Shown here: positions 27,289 through 35,090 of the stretch, piece by piece
Layout of the letters: every line of letters starts with the position of its first letter
Position numbering within the stretch: position 1 is the stretch's first letter
NCBI GenBank assembly: GCA_020638495.1
Contig: JACKIN010000008.1
Location: 62,001-126,000, forward strand
Origin: Geminicoccaceae bacterium
GTDB taxonomy: Bacteria > Pseudomonadota > Alphaproteobacteria > Geminicoccales > Geminicoccaceae
Direction: 5' to 3'
DNA: 64,000 nucleotides
Program-made: the position numbers and the translations under genes
The notes under the pieces: generated by a model
The model's input: only the letters and a program-made list of their open reading frames with translations
What the model was told of the DNA's origin: nothing
The model's database searches: none

Positions 27289-28077
27289 ATGGCCGACGCC
27301 GTTCCGGTGTTCGCGCAGCCGACGGTCAGAGTTCGCAAGCTGGAGATGGACCAGCCGTGGACTTGGCTGCGCAAGGGCTGGCAGGACTGCCTGAAGACAC
27401 CCGGCGTGAGCTTCGTCTATGGCACGCTCGCGGCGGTGACGGGCTACCTGATCACCTGGGGGCTGTTCGCCTTCGACATGCCCTATCTGGTATTGCCGAT
27501 CATGGCCGGTTTCCTGATCGTCGGCCCGATCCTGGCGGTCGGCCTCTACGAAGCCAGTCGCCGGAGCGAGCAGGGCCTGCCGACCAGCCTGGCCGATGCG
27601 CTCGGCGCCTTCAACCGCAACCCGAGCCAGATGGGGCTCATGGGCATGGCGCTCCTGCTCCTCATGTTCTTCTGGGCGCGGACCGCGGCATTGCTCTTCT
27701 TCCTCTATTTCGGCATGGAGCCGCCGGACTTCCACAATCTCTTCGTCGCGACGTTCCTGTCGGCCGACAGCTGGCCCTTCTTGATCATCGGCTCGGCCGT
27801 CGGTGGCGTGCTGGCGCTCGTCGCCTTCTCGATCAGCGTCGTCTCCATCCCGCTGCTTCTCGACCGGCCCGCCGCCAATATCATCGAGGCGATCGCGACG
27901 AGCGTGCGGGCGGTGCAGGCCAACCCGATGCCGCTGCTCTTCTGGGGCGGGCTGATCGTGATCTTCATGATGGCCGGGCTGGTCACGCTCTATCTCGGAC
28001 TGATTGTGACGCTGCCGCTGATCGGCCATGCGACCTGGCATGCCTACCGCGACATCGTCGAGTTGGACGCCGCCTGA
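27289..28077 (+). CDS. DUF2189-like integral membrane protein
   Basis: 262 residues with six predicted membrane helices. The opening RVRKLEMDQPWTWLRKGWQD and the RNPSQMGLMGMALLLLMFFW segment resemble the DUF2189 family, whose genes often lie near respiratory oxidase genes. The start is ATG at 27289 with CTGGGAG 8 nt upstream; GTG at 27280 is an alternative. It is divergent from ccoN and followed 33 nt later by a small membrane protein gene. No enzymatic motifs are seen. Confidence 0.8.
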   Translation: MADAVPVFAQPTVRVRKLEMDQPWTWLRKGWQDCLKTPGVSFVYGTLAAVTGYLITWGLFAFDMPYLVLPIMAGFLIVGPILAVGLYEASRRSEQGLPTSLADALGAFNRNPSQMGLMGMALLLLMFFWARTAALLFFLYFGMEPPDFHNLFVATFLSADSWPFLIIGSAVGGVLALVAFSISVVSIPLLLDRPAANIIEAIATSVRAVQANPMPLLFWGGLIVIFMMAGLVTLYLGLIVTLPLIGHATWHAYRDIVELDAA

Positions 28078-28110
28078 GAGCGTTAGACCTGACTTGCGAG
28101 GAATAACGGA

Positions 28111-28314
28111 ATGAACGATCTGGGGCGTTGGCTCGGGGGCATTGCGATGGGCGTGCTCGCCCTCCTCGGCCTGATCATCATGAGCCGGGCGGCCGACACG
28201 ATGTTCGGCTTCTTCGGTGTCATGATCTTCCTCTTCGGCATCGCCATCATCGTCGTCTTCGTGCATCAGGCGACCACACCCGAGCGGGTCCTGCGCCGCA
28301 CGCACGACGCCTGA
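28111..28314 (+). CDS. Small two-helix membrane protein
   Basis: 67 residues, mostly two hydrophobic helices (GGIAMGVLALLGLIIMSRAA and FGFFGVMIFLFGIAIIVVFV), with a basic tail ERVLRRTHD. GAGGAA Shine-Dalgarno 7 nt upstream. It probably shares an mRNA with the DUF2189 gene. CcoS is not a match because it sits on the opposite strand from ccoI and lacks the CcoS N-terminus. Confidence 0.7.
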   Translation: MNDLGRWLGGIAMGVLALLGLIIMSRAADTMFGFFGVMIFLFGIAIIVVFVHQATTPERVLRRTHDA

Positions 28315-28340
28315 GCCCGGCGGCGCCCACGGCCGCTCTG

Positions 28341-30563
28341 CTATTTCCGATTCAGGCGGAGTGAATTGCCGACGACGACGAGCGAGCTCGCCGACATGCA
28401 GATCGCCGCGATGAGCGGCGTGACGAAGCCGAGCACGGCGAGCGGCACCGCCAGGACATTGTAGCCGAAGGCGAGTCCGAGGTTCTGCTCGACCAGCCGG
28501 CGGCTCCGCCCGGCGATCTCGAGGACGAGCACGACCGGCGCCAGGAACCGCCCCTGGAAGACGGCGTCGGCCGCTGTCTGGCTGATGTCGACCGCCGTCG
28601 ATGGCGACAGCGAGACATGCGCCGCGGCCAGCGCCGGTGCGTCGTTGAGCCCGTCTCCCACCATCATCACCTTGCGCCCCGCCGCAGCGAGAGCGGCCAG
28701 GTGCGCCACCTTCTCGTCCGGCCGGCAGCCGGCCTGCCAGGTCGCGATGCCGAGCTCGGCGGCCAGCGCCGCCACAGGCCGCGGCCGATCGCCGGAGAGG
28801 AGCTGAACCTCGAGACCGCGTGCCTGGAGGGCCCTGACGGTCGCAGCGGCATCGGTGCGCGGGCGGTCCCGGAAGGCAAAGCGATGCGGCGGCCGCCCCG
28901 GCAGCGCCAGCCAGAGCTCGGTGCCGGCATCGGCGTCGTCGGCAATCCCGGGCGCTGCCCAGCTGCGGCGACCGAGGCGAAGCTCGCCGGCCTCCGTGGT
29001 GAGCCTGAGGCCGAGCCCCGGCAGCTCCTCGACAGCGGCGGCGGCGCGCGCCCCGGGACAGGCGCGGGCGAGGGCGCGGGCGAGCGGATGACGCGAGCTC
29101 CTGGCCATGGAAGCGGCCTGAACCAGGAGGTCCTGCTCGCCGTTCCCCTCGACCAGGACGAGGTCGCCCTCCGTCAGCGTGCCGGTCTTGTCGAAGACAA
29201 CGGTGTCGACCTCGGCGAGGCGCTCGAGCGCGGTCGCGGACTTGAGCAGGACGCCCCGCCGCATCAGCCGGCCGCTGGCCAGCACCTGCACCGCCGGCAC
29301 GGCGAGGCCGAGCGCGCAGGGGCAGGTGATGATCAGGACGGCGACGGCATTGAGCAGAGCCACCTGCCAGGGGGCATCCATGGCCAGCCACCAGCCGAGG
29401 AAGGTGAGGGCGGCAAGCAGATGGACGACCGGCGAGTAGGCGCGGGCGATACGGTCGGCCAGGGCGACGAAGCGACCGCGCTTCTGCTCGGCGAGCTCCA
29501 TCAGCTTGACGATCTCGGCGAGCAGCGTGCCCTCGCCGACCGAGCGGACCGTCACCTCGATGGGAGCCGCCAGATTGATCGTGCCGGCGAAGACGCGCGT
29601 GCCGGGGGTAGCGATGGCCGGCAGGGTCTCGCCAGTGATGGCGCTCGTGTCGATCTCGCTCTGGCCGGCTCGGACGGCCCCGTCGATACCGATGCGCTCG
29701 CCTGCGGCGACAAGGACGGTCTGGCCGGCCTCGAGCTGCTCCGGCCGGCAGCTGCGCGTCTGGCCGTCTGGCAGGAGCAGGGTGACGGCGGTGGCGCGAA
29801 GCGTCATCAGTCGCTCGACGGCGGAGCGGGCGACGCCACGCGCCCGGCTGTCGAGGTAGCGACCGATCAGCAGGAAGAAGAGCAGCATGATGGCGCTGTC
29901 GAAATAGGCGTGCTCGCCGCCCTGTATCGTCTCGAGCAGGCTCATCGCCGGGGCGAGGACGAGGGCCAGCGAGATCGGCACGTCCATGTTGGCGTGGCCG
30001 GCACGGAGTGCCGCCATGGCCGAACGGAAGAAGGGGCGGCCGGCAAAGGCGAGCGACGGCAGGACGATCAGCGCCTGCATCCAGTGGAGGAAGTCGCGCG
30101 TCGCGTCCCCCATCCCGGAGAAATGACCGGCCCAGACGGAAACCGCGAGCAGCATGACATTGCTGGCGGCGAAGCCGGCGACCGCCATGCAGCGGAGCAG
30201 GTCGCGCTCCGCCCGGTTGTCGGAGACGGCGAGGCTTTCCGGGTCGAACGGGACGACCGGATAGCCGAGGCCCTCGATTTTCGCGACCAGCTCGTTGCCA
30301 CGTGCCGGCGGCCCCTCCCAGGCGAGGGTCAACCGTCGCGTGGTCAGGTTCAGGCGGCCGGTTTGAACGTCGGGCTCGGCCTCGAGCGCCCGCTCGATCC
30401 GCCGCACGCAGGCGCCGCAATGGACACCCTCGACCATGAGCTGCAGGATGGCGGTGCCGCTCGCCGGGTCGATCCTGACGAAGCCGGTGACGTCGGTCGG
30501 TTTCTCCGCACTGTCGTCTGCAGCGCCCGATCGACCGGAGGAATGCGCCGCGTGCGCGACCAT
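28341..30563 (-). CDS. ccoI: Copper-transporting P-type ATPase CcoI/FixI
   Basis: 740 residues. The N-terminal HMA domain has GVHCGACVRRIE (Cys49 and Cys52). The six- to eight-helix membrane part carries the CPC metal motif in ITCPCALGLAVP. The phosphorylation site DKTGTLTEGD and the hinge GDGLNDAPAL are both present. The CPC motif and its position after ccoGH support the CcoI group, which supplies copper to the CcoN centre. The gene lies 4 nt after ccoH and ends 26 nt from the convergent small membrane protein gene. Confidence 0.94.
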   Translation of the reverse strand: MVAHAAHSSGRSGAADDSAEKPTDVTGFVRIDPASGTAILQLMVEGVHCGACVRRIERALEAEPDVQTGRLNLTTRRLTLAWEGPPARGNELVAKIEGLGYPVVPFDPESLAVSDNRAERDLLRCMAVAGFAASNVMLLAVSVWAGHFSGMGDATRDFLHWMQALIVLPSLAFAGRPFFRSAMAALRAGHANMDVPISLALVLAPAMSLLETIQGGEHAYFDSAIMLLFFLLIGRYLDSRARGVARSAVERLMTLRATAVTLLLPDGQTRSCRPEQLEAGQTVLVAAGERIGIDGAVRAGQSEIDTSAITGETLPAIATPGTRVFAGTINLAAPIEVTVRSVGEGTLLAEIVKLMELAEQKRGRFVALADRIARAYSPVVHLLAALTFLGWWLAMDAPWQVALLNAVAVLIITCPCALGLAVPAVQVLASGRLMRRGVLLKSATALERLAEVDTVVFDKTGTLTEGDLVLVEGNGEQDLLVQAASMARSSRHPLARALARACPGARAAAAVEELPGLGLRLTTEAGELRLGRRSWAAPGIADDADAGTELWLALPGRPPHRFAFRDRPRTDAAATVRALQARGLEVQLLSGDRPRPVAALAAELGIATWQAGCRPDEKVAHLAALAAAGRKVMMVGDGLNDAPALAAAHVSLSPSTAVDISQTAADAVFQGRFLAPVVLVLEIAGRSRRLVEQNLGLAFGYNVLAVPLAVLGFVTPLIAAICMSASSLVVVGNSLRLNRK

Positions 30564-30567
30564 GACT

Positions 30568-31071
30568 TCAGTGCAGCATCAGGCGCTCGGTGACGACCAG
30601 CCGGTCGCCGCCGCGCGTGGCGATCACCCGAACGTCCCAGAGGCCAGCCAGGGGGGCCGTGAACCGTGCCGCATAGGTGCCGGGGCCGGTGCGCTCCAGG
30701 GTCAGGGCGAAATCATAGCCCTGATGTGTCGGCCGCTCGAAGTCCGCCTGGACGTCGATGCGCTCGAGTGGCTGGCCCCGGGCGTCGACCAGGTGGACCG
30801 AGATCGTGCCGGCGAGTCCGGCCGCCTGCGCGGTCACGATGCTGGCCCGCCAGCCCAGCGCCGCCTGACGCTCCGCGGCATCGAGATTGCGGTTGTAGGT
30901 GATGCCCTTGTCGTAGGCGCGGTTGGTCGAGATGCCGGTCCAGGTGCTCATGGCGATCCAGATCATGGCCAGGTTGACGGCGAGAACGACGCCGAAGCCG
31001 GCGACCAGGATCCAGGGAATGTACCAGCCCGGGCGATGCCGCGTGGCCGGGCCGGACAGGCCGACGCTCAT
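30568..31071 (-). CDS. ccoH: cbb3 oxidase assembly protein CcoH/FixH
   Basis: 167 residues. One N-terminal membrane helix (YIPWILVAGFGVVLAVNLAM), the FixH segment TNRAYDKGITYNRNLDAAER, and an Ig-like C-terminal domain. It overlaps ccoG as ATGA. Known FixH proteins are needed for oxidase assembly. Confidence 0.92.
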   Translation of the reverse strand: MSVGLSGPATRHRPGWYIPWILVAGFGVVLAVNLAMIWIAMSTWTGISTNRAYDKGITYNRNLDAAERQAALGWRASIVTAQAAGLAGTISVHLVDARGQPLERIDVQADFERPTHQGYDFALTLERTGPGTYAARFTAPLAGLWDVRVIATRGGDRLVVTERLMLH

Positions 31072-32525
31072 GTATCGGGTCCTCGGAAGACCGTCGAGAA
31101 GCGGCGCTCCTCGCCGGTGAGGTTGTCGGTCAGAACCAGCGTGATCGGTGTCGCGGCTTCGGTCAATGCCGCGCGTGGCAATCCCAGGAAGACACGGTGG
31201 GTGGCGACATCGTCGGAGACGGCGGCGAGATCGAGGGATGAGCCGCTCGGCCCGTTCGGTGTGCTGAAGACCGCTCCCGGCATCGGGTCGGCCAGCGCCA
31301 GGGTGTAGGTGCGGTCCGCCCGCTCCTTGTTCAGGATCTTGATCTGGTAGCCGTTGCGGATGCTGCCGTCGGCCATCGTCACGAAGAGCGGGTTGCGCTC
31401 GGGGATGACGTTGACATCGGTGGACGAGCGCAGCGCGAGCGCGCCCAGCATGATCAGAGCCACGGCGGCGATGATCGCGGTGTAGAGGATGGTGCGCGGC
31501 CGGACGATCCGATAGCGCTCGGGCTGGCCCGCGGCCCTGAGCTCCTGGTTGCGCTCACTGTCATAGGCGATCAGGTTGGGCGGGCGCTCGACCTTGGCCA
31601 TGACCTCGTTGCAGGCATCGATGCAGAGACCGCAGCCGATGCATTCGAGCTGGAATCCATCGCGGATGTCGATGCCCATCGGGCAGACGGCGACGCATTG
31701 CTTGCAGTCCACGCAATCGCCCCGGCCATCCCAGCTCTGGCCCTTCTTGTGCTTGCCGCGCGGCTCGCCGCGCCAGGCCTCGTAGGTCACCGCCATGGTG
31801 TCCTGGTCGACCAGCGCGCCCTGGATGCGCGGCCATGGGCACATGTAGGTGCAGACCTGCTCGCGGGCGAGGCCGGCGAGCAGGTAGGTCGTCGCCGTGA
31901 AGAGGAACGTGAAGAAGTAGACGGCCGCTCCGGCCCGGCCCGAGAAGAACTCGCCGATCATGGTCGGCGCATCGTTGAAATAGAGGATCCAGGCCCCGCC
32001 GGTCAGGAACGCGATCAGCAGCCAGACGGCGTGCTTGGTCACCCGCTTGCGCCACTTGGCGGCGGTCCAGGGCTGCTTGTCGAAGCGCATCCGCTCGTTT
32101 CGGTCGCCCTCGATCCAGCGCTCGACCGCCATGAACAGGTCGGTCCAGACGGTCTGCGGGCAGGTGAAGCCGCACCAGATGCGGCCGAAGAGCGCGGTGG
32201 CGAAGAACAGGCCGAAGGCGGCGAGCACCAGGATTCCGGTGAGAAAGTAGACCTCCTGCGGCCAGATCTCGATCCAGAAGAAATAGAGGCGACGGCCGGC
32301 CATGTCGGCGAGGATGGCCTGGTCGGGGGCGCCTGCACCACGATCGAAGCGGATCCAGGGGGCGAGGTAGTAGATGGCGAGCAGAGTCGCGAGGCTGGCC
32401 CACTTGATGGTCCGGAACCGGCCCTTGACGGCCTTGGCGTACACCTCGACCCGCCCCTTGTAGAGGGGCGAGCTCCGCTGCTCTTGCCGGGACTGGACGT
32501 CCTCGACGGAAACTGCCTCGCTCAT
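31068..32525 (-). CDS. ccoG: cbb3 oxidase maturation ferredoxin-like protein CcoG/FixG
   Basis: 485 residues with about five membrane helices, two ferredoxin-like 4Fe-4S motifs (CVDCKQCVAVCPMGID and CIGCGLCIDACNEV), and a C-terminal FixG Ig-like domain. WCGFTCPQTVWTDLF and CTYMCPWPRIQ are family signatures. CAGGAG precedes the ATG. Known CcoG proteins act in cupric reduction during CcoN copper insertion. It is first in ccoGHI; a FixK-type box lies 76 nt upstream. Confidence 0.95.
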   Translation of the reverse strand: MSEAVSVEDVQSRQEQRSSPLYKGRVEVYAKAVKGRFRTIKWASLATLLAIYYLAPWIRFDRGAGAPDQAILADMAGRRLYFFWIEIWPQEVYFLTGILVLAAFGLFFATALFGRIWCGFTCPQTVWTDLFMAVERWIEGDRNERMRFDKQPWTAAKWRKRVTKHAVWLLIAFLTGGAWILYFNDAPTMIGEFFSGRAGAAVYFFTFLFTATTYLLAGLAREQVCTYMCPWPRIQGALVDQDTMAVTYEAWRGEPRGKHKKGQSWDGRGDCVDCKQCVAVCPMGIDIRDGFQLECIGCGLCIDACNEVMAKVERPPNLIAYDSERNQELRAAGQPERYRIVRPRTILYTAIIAAVALIMLGALALRSSTDVNVIPERNPLFVTMADGSIRNGYQIKILNKERADRTYTLALADPMPGAVFSTPNGPSGSSLDLAAVSDDVATHRVFLGLPRAALTEAATPITLVLTDNLTGEERRFSTVFRGPDT

Positions 32526-32600
32526 CGAGCTCCTGCCGGGCTGATGGTGGGTCGACGACCACGACCAGCACCGATCCAGCAGTGCGGCCGTGGAGGTGCA

Positions 32601-32614
32601 TTGATGTGCCTCAA
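32601..32614. promoter_or_regulatory. FNR/FixK-type box upstream of ccoG
   Basis: TTGATGTGCCTCAA fits TTGA-N6-TCAA, with one deviation from the inner RTCAA. Its centre is 83 nt upstream of the ccoG start, in a 148-bp intergenic region between ccoG (minus) and the stop of the M24B peptidase gene upstream on the same strand. Confidence 0.65.
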
Positions 32615-32673
32615 CGGTTCCATCATATATTGGCGGCTGCGAGCAGACACACCGCGACCCAGTGGCGCGGCGG

Positions 32674-34458
32674 CTATAGCGGCGCTGTTGCGCCTTTCAG
32701 CCAATTTCCGGTGACGTCGTCGAGCAGGGGCCGAAGCTCGTCCCGGACCCGCGCATGATAGGTGTCGAGCCAACGTCGCTCGGGCTCGGTGAGCTGATGC
32801 GGGTCGATCAGCCGGCGGTCGATCGGCGCCAGGGTGAGGGTGCGGAAATGCAGGAGCCGGCGGTCGCCGCCCTCGGCGGCCGGCGCCTCCTCGACCAGGA
32901 TGAGGTTCTCGGTGCGGATACCGTACTCGCCGGGCTCGTAATAGCCCGGCTCGTTCGAGACGATCATGCCGGTCTCGAGCGGCGTGTCGCCGCCACGCTT
33001 GGCGATCCGCTGCGGCCCCTCGTGGACGCAGAGATAGCTGCCGATGCCGTGCCCCGTGCCGTGGTCGAAATCGAGGCCGCGGCGCCAGAGGGCCAGCCGC
33101 GCCAGCGTGTCGAGCTGGCTGCCGCTCGTGCCTTCGGGAAAGACCGCCTCGGCCAGGGCGATGTGGCCTTTGAGGACGAGGGTGAAGCGCTCCTGCACCT
33201 CGGCCGTCGGCTGGCCGAGGGCGACGGTGCGGGTGATGTCCGTCGTGCCGTCGAGATACTGGCCGCCGGAATCGACGAGATAAACGGTGCCGGCCGTCAG
33301 TTTCCGGTTGGTGTCTAGGGTGACGCGGTAATGCGGCAGGGCGGCGTTGGGGCCATGCGCCGAGATGGTCTCGAAGCTCGGGCCCCGATAGAGCGGGTCT
33401 TTGGCACGCTCGGCCTCGAGCCGTTCCGCGGCCGCCGCCTCGTCGATGGCATGGTCGTGATCCAGACCGTCCAGCCAGGCGAGGAAGCGAACCACCGCCG
33501 CACCGTCGCGGCGCTGGGCCTCCAGGGCACCTTCGATCTCGGTCGGGTTCTTGCGCGCCTTGGCGAGCGGGATCGGGTCCTGGCCCTCGACGACCCGGGC
33601 GCCGGCCTGAGCCAGGATGTCGGCGAAGCCGGCGGCATTCATCGTCGGATCGACCAGCACCCGCGCACCGGAGCGCCCGAGTTCCGCAAGGGCGCCATCC
33701 AGGGCCTCGTAGGGCTCGGTGGCGACGGCATTGTCCAGCCTGGTGCCGCCCTGGAGCTTGGCCGGATCGACGAACCACCGCGCCGTGCCGTCGGCGCCGA
33801 GCAGCAGGTGGCTGAGGCAGAGCGGGTTGTAGGGAACATCGCCGCCGCGAACGTTCAGCAGCCAGGCGATGCTGTCGGCGGCGGTGACGAGCAGCCAGTC
33901 GGCGCCACGCCTGGCCACGGCCTCGCCCATGCGCTGTCGCTTGGCGACGCTCGATTCGCCGGCCCTGCTCTCGTCGTGGGCAGTGACGGGTGCGAGCGGC
34001 GGCGGCGGGCGGTCCGTCCAGATCCGATCGATCGGGTTCGGGGTCAGGGCGACGAGCTCGGCACCGCGGCCCTGGCAGAGCCGCGCCAGCTTCTCACGTT
34101 CCGCCTTGCGGATCAGCTTGGCATCGTAGCCGAGCCGCATGCCCGGCTGCAGCCGCTCCTCCAGCCAGCGCGGCGGCGGCATGTCACCGGAATTGCAGCG
34201 TTCGAAGAGGCTGGCGTCGACCTCGATGCCGATCTGCACGGTGTAGCGGCCGTCGGTGAAAACGGCAGCGGCATCGGGCAGGACGACCGCCTGTCCCGCC
34301 GAGCCGGTGAAGCCGGTGAGCCAGGCGAGTCGCTGCTCCGCCGCCGGCAGATACTCGCTGCCGTGCTGGTCGGTGCGTTGCAAGATGAAACCGTCCACGC
34401 CGGCCCCGGCGAGCGCGTCGCGCAGGGCCTGGAGCCGGCCAGCCTGCGGCGCCGTCAC
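32674..34458 (-). CDS. M24B aminopeptidase P family protein (Xaa-Pro aminopeptidase)
   Basis: 594 residues, three-domain cytosolic type: two creatinase-like N-terminal domains (QHGSEYLPAAEQRLAWLTGF opens the first) and a C-terminal pita-bread domain with metal ligands in DSGGQYLDGTTDITRT, HGTGHGIGSYLCVHEG and NEPGYYEPGEYGIRTEN. It would release N-terminal residues preceding proline. GTG start in a GTGA overlap with the infC stop. Confidence 0.92.
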   Translation of the reverse strand: MTAPQAGRLQALRDALAGAGVDGFILQRTDQHGSEYLPAAEQRLAWLTGFTGSAGQAVVLPDAAAVFTDGRYTVQIGIEVDASLFERCNSGDMPPPRWLEERLQPGMRLGYDAKLIRKAEREKLARLCQGRGAELVALTPNPIDRIWTDRPPPPLAPVTAHDESRAGESSVAKRQRMGEAVARRGADWLLVTAADSIAWLLNVRGGDVPYNPLCLSHLLLGADGTARWFVDPAKLQGGTRLDNAVATEPYEALDGALAELGRSGARVLVDPTMNAAGFADILAQAGARVVEGQDPIPLAKARKNPTEIEGALEAQRRDGAAVVRFLAWLDGLDHDHAIDEAAAAERLEAERAKDPLYRGPSFETISAHGPNAALPHYRVTLDTNRKLTAGTVYLVDSGGQYLDGTTDITRTVALGQPTAEVQERFTLVLKGHIALAEAVFPEGTSGSQLDTLARLALWRRGLDFDHGTGHGIGSYLCVHEGPQRIAKRGGDTPLETGMIVSNEPGYYEPGEYGIRTENLILVEEAPAAEGGDRRLLHFRTLTLAPIDRRLIDPHQLTEPERRWLDTYHARVRDELRPLLDDVTGNWLKGATAPL

Positions 34459-34979
34459 TTGAGCGGGGCCATCACCATTATCATTTGGCGGCCCTCGAGC
34501 TTCGGAAACTGCTCGATCTTGGCGAGGTCGGCCAGCTCCTCGCGCACTTTCTCGAGAATGTTCATCGCCAGATGCTGGTGCGCCATCTCGCGCCCGCGAA
34601 AGCGCATCGTCACCTTGACCTTGTCGCCCTCGTCCAGGAACTCGCGCACTTTCTTCATCTTGATCGAGTAGTCGTTGTCATCGATCGACGGGCGCATCTT
34701 GATCTCCTTGACCTCGATGACGCGCTGCTTCTTGCGGGCAGCGTTGGCCTTCTTCTGCGCCTCGTACTTGAACTTGCCGTAATCGAGGATCTTGCAGACG
34801 GGAGGCGTGGCGTTGGGTGAGATCTCGACCAGATCGAGCCCCACGTCTTCGGCGCGTGTGAGAGCGTCACGTATCGCCACGACCCCCACCATTCCACCGT
34901 CTTGATCGACCAGCCGGACCTCACGTGCGTCGATGCGGTCGTTGATGCGGTGTTCGTCGCCTTTGGGATTTGCTGCCAT
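34455..34979 (-). CDS. infC: Translation initiation factor IF-3
   Basis: 174 residues. The N-domain opens with HRINDRIDAREVRLVDQDGG, the linker/hinge is GKFKYEAQKKANAARKKQ, and the C-domain contains KEIKMRP, DNDYSIKMKKVREFL and VTMRFRGREMAH. The start here is ATG, not the rare AUU/AUC used for feedback control in many bacteria. It is downstream of thrS, as in many genomes, but rpmI and rplT do not follow. Confidence 0.97.
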   Translation of the reverse strand: MAANPKGDEHRINDRIDAREVRLVDQDGGMVGVVAIRDALTRAEDVGLDLVEISPNATPPVCKILDYGKFKYEAQKKANAARKKQRVIEVKEIKMRPSIDDNDYSIKMKKVREFLDEGDKVKVTMRFRGREMAHQHLAMNILEKVREELADLAKIEQFPKLEGRQMIMVMAPLK

Positions 34980-35090
34980 CAGCCGTGATCGACCTCCAAT
35001 GTTTCATCCTCGTTCGTTCGCATATGCCGAAACGACCGGACAACCAAGAGTCGCCCGGCCTCCGGCCGTCCACTGCTCACCGGCGCCTCG

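Noticed and set aside
28111..28314. Small membrane protein as CcoS
   Set aside because: Wrong strand relative to ccoI, two helices instead of one, and no CcoS-like N-terminus.
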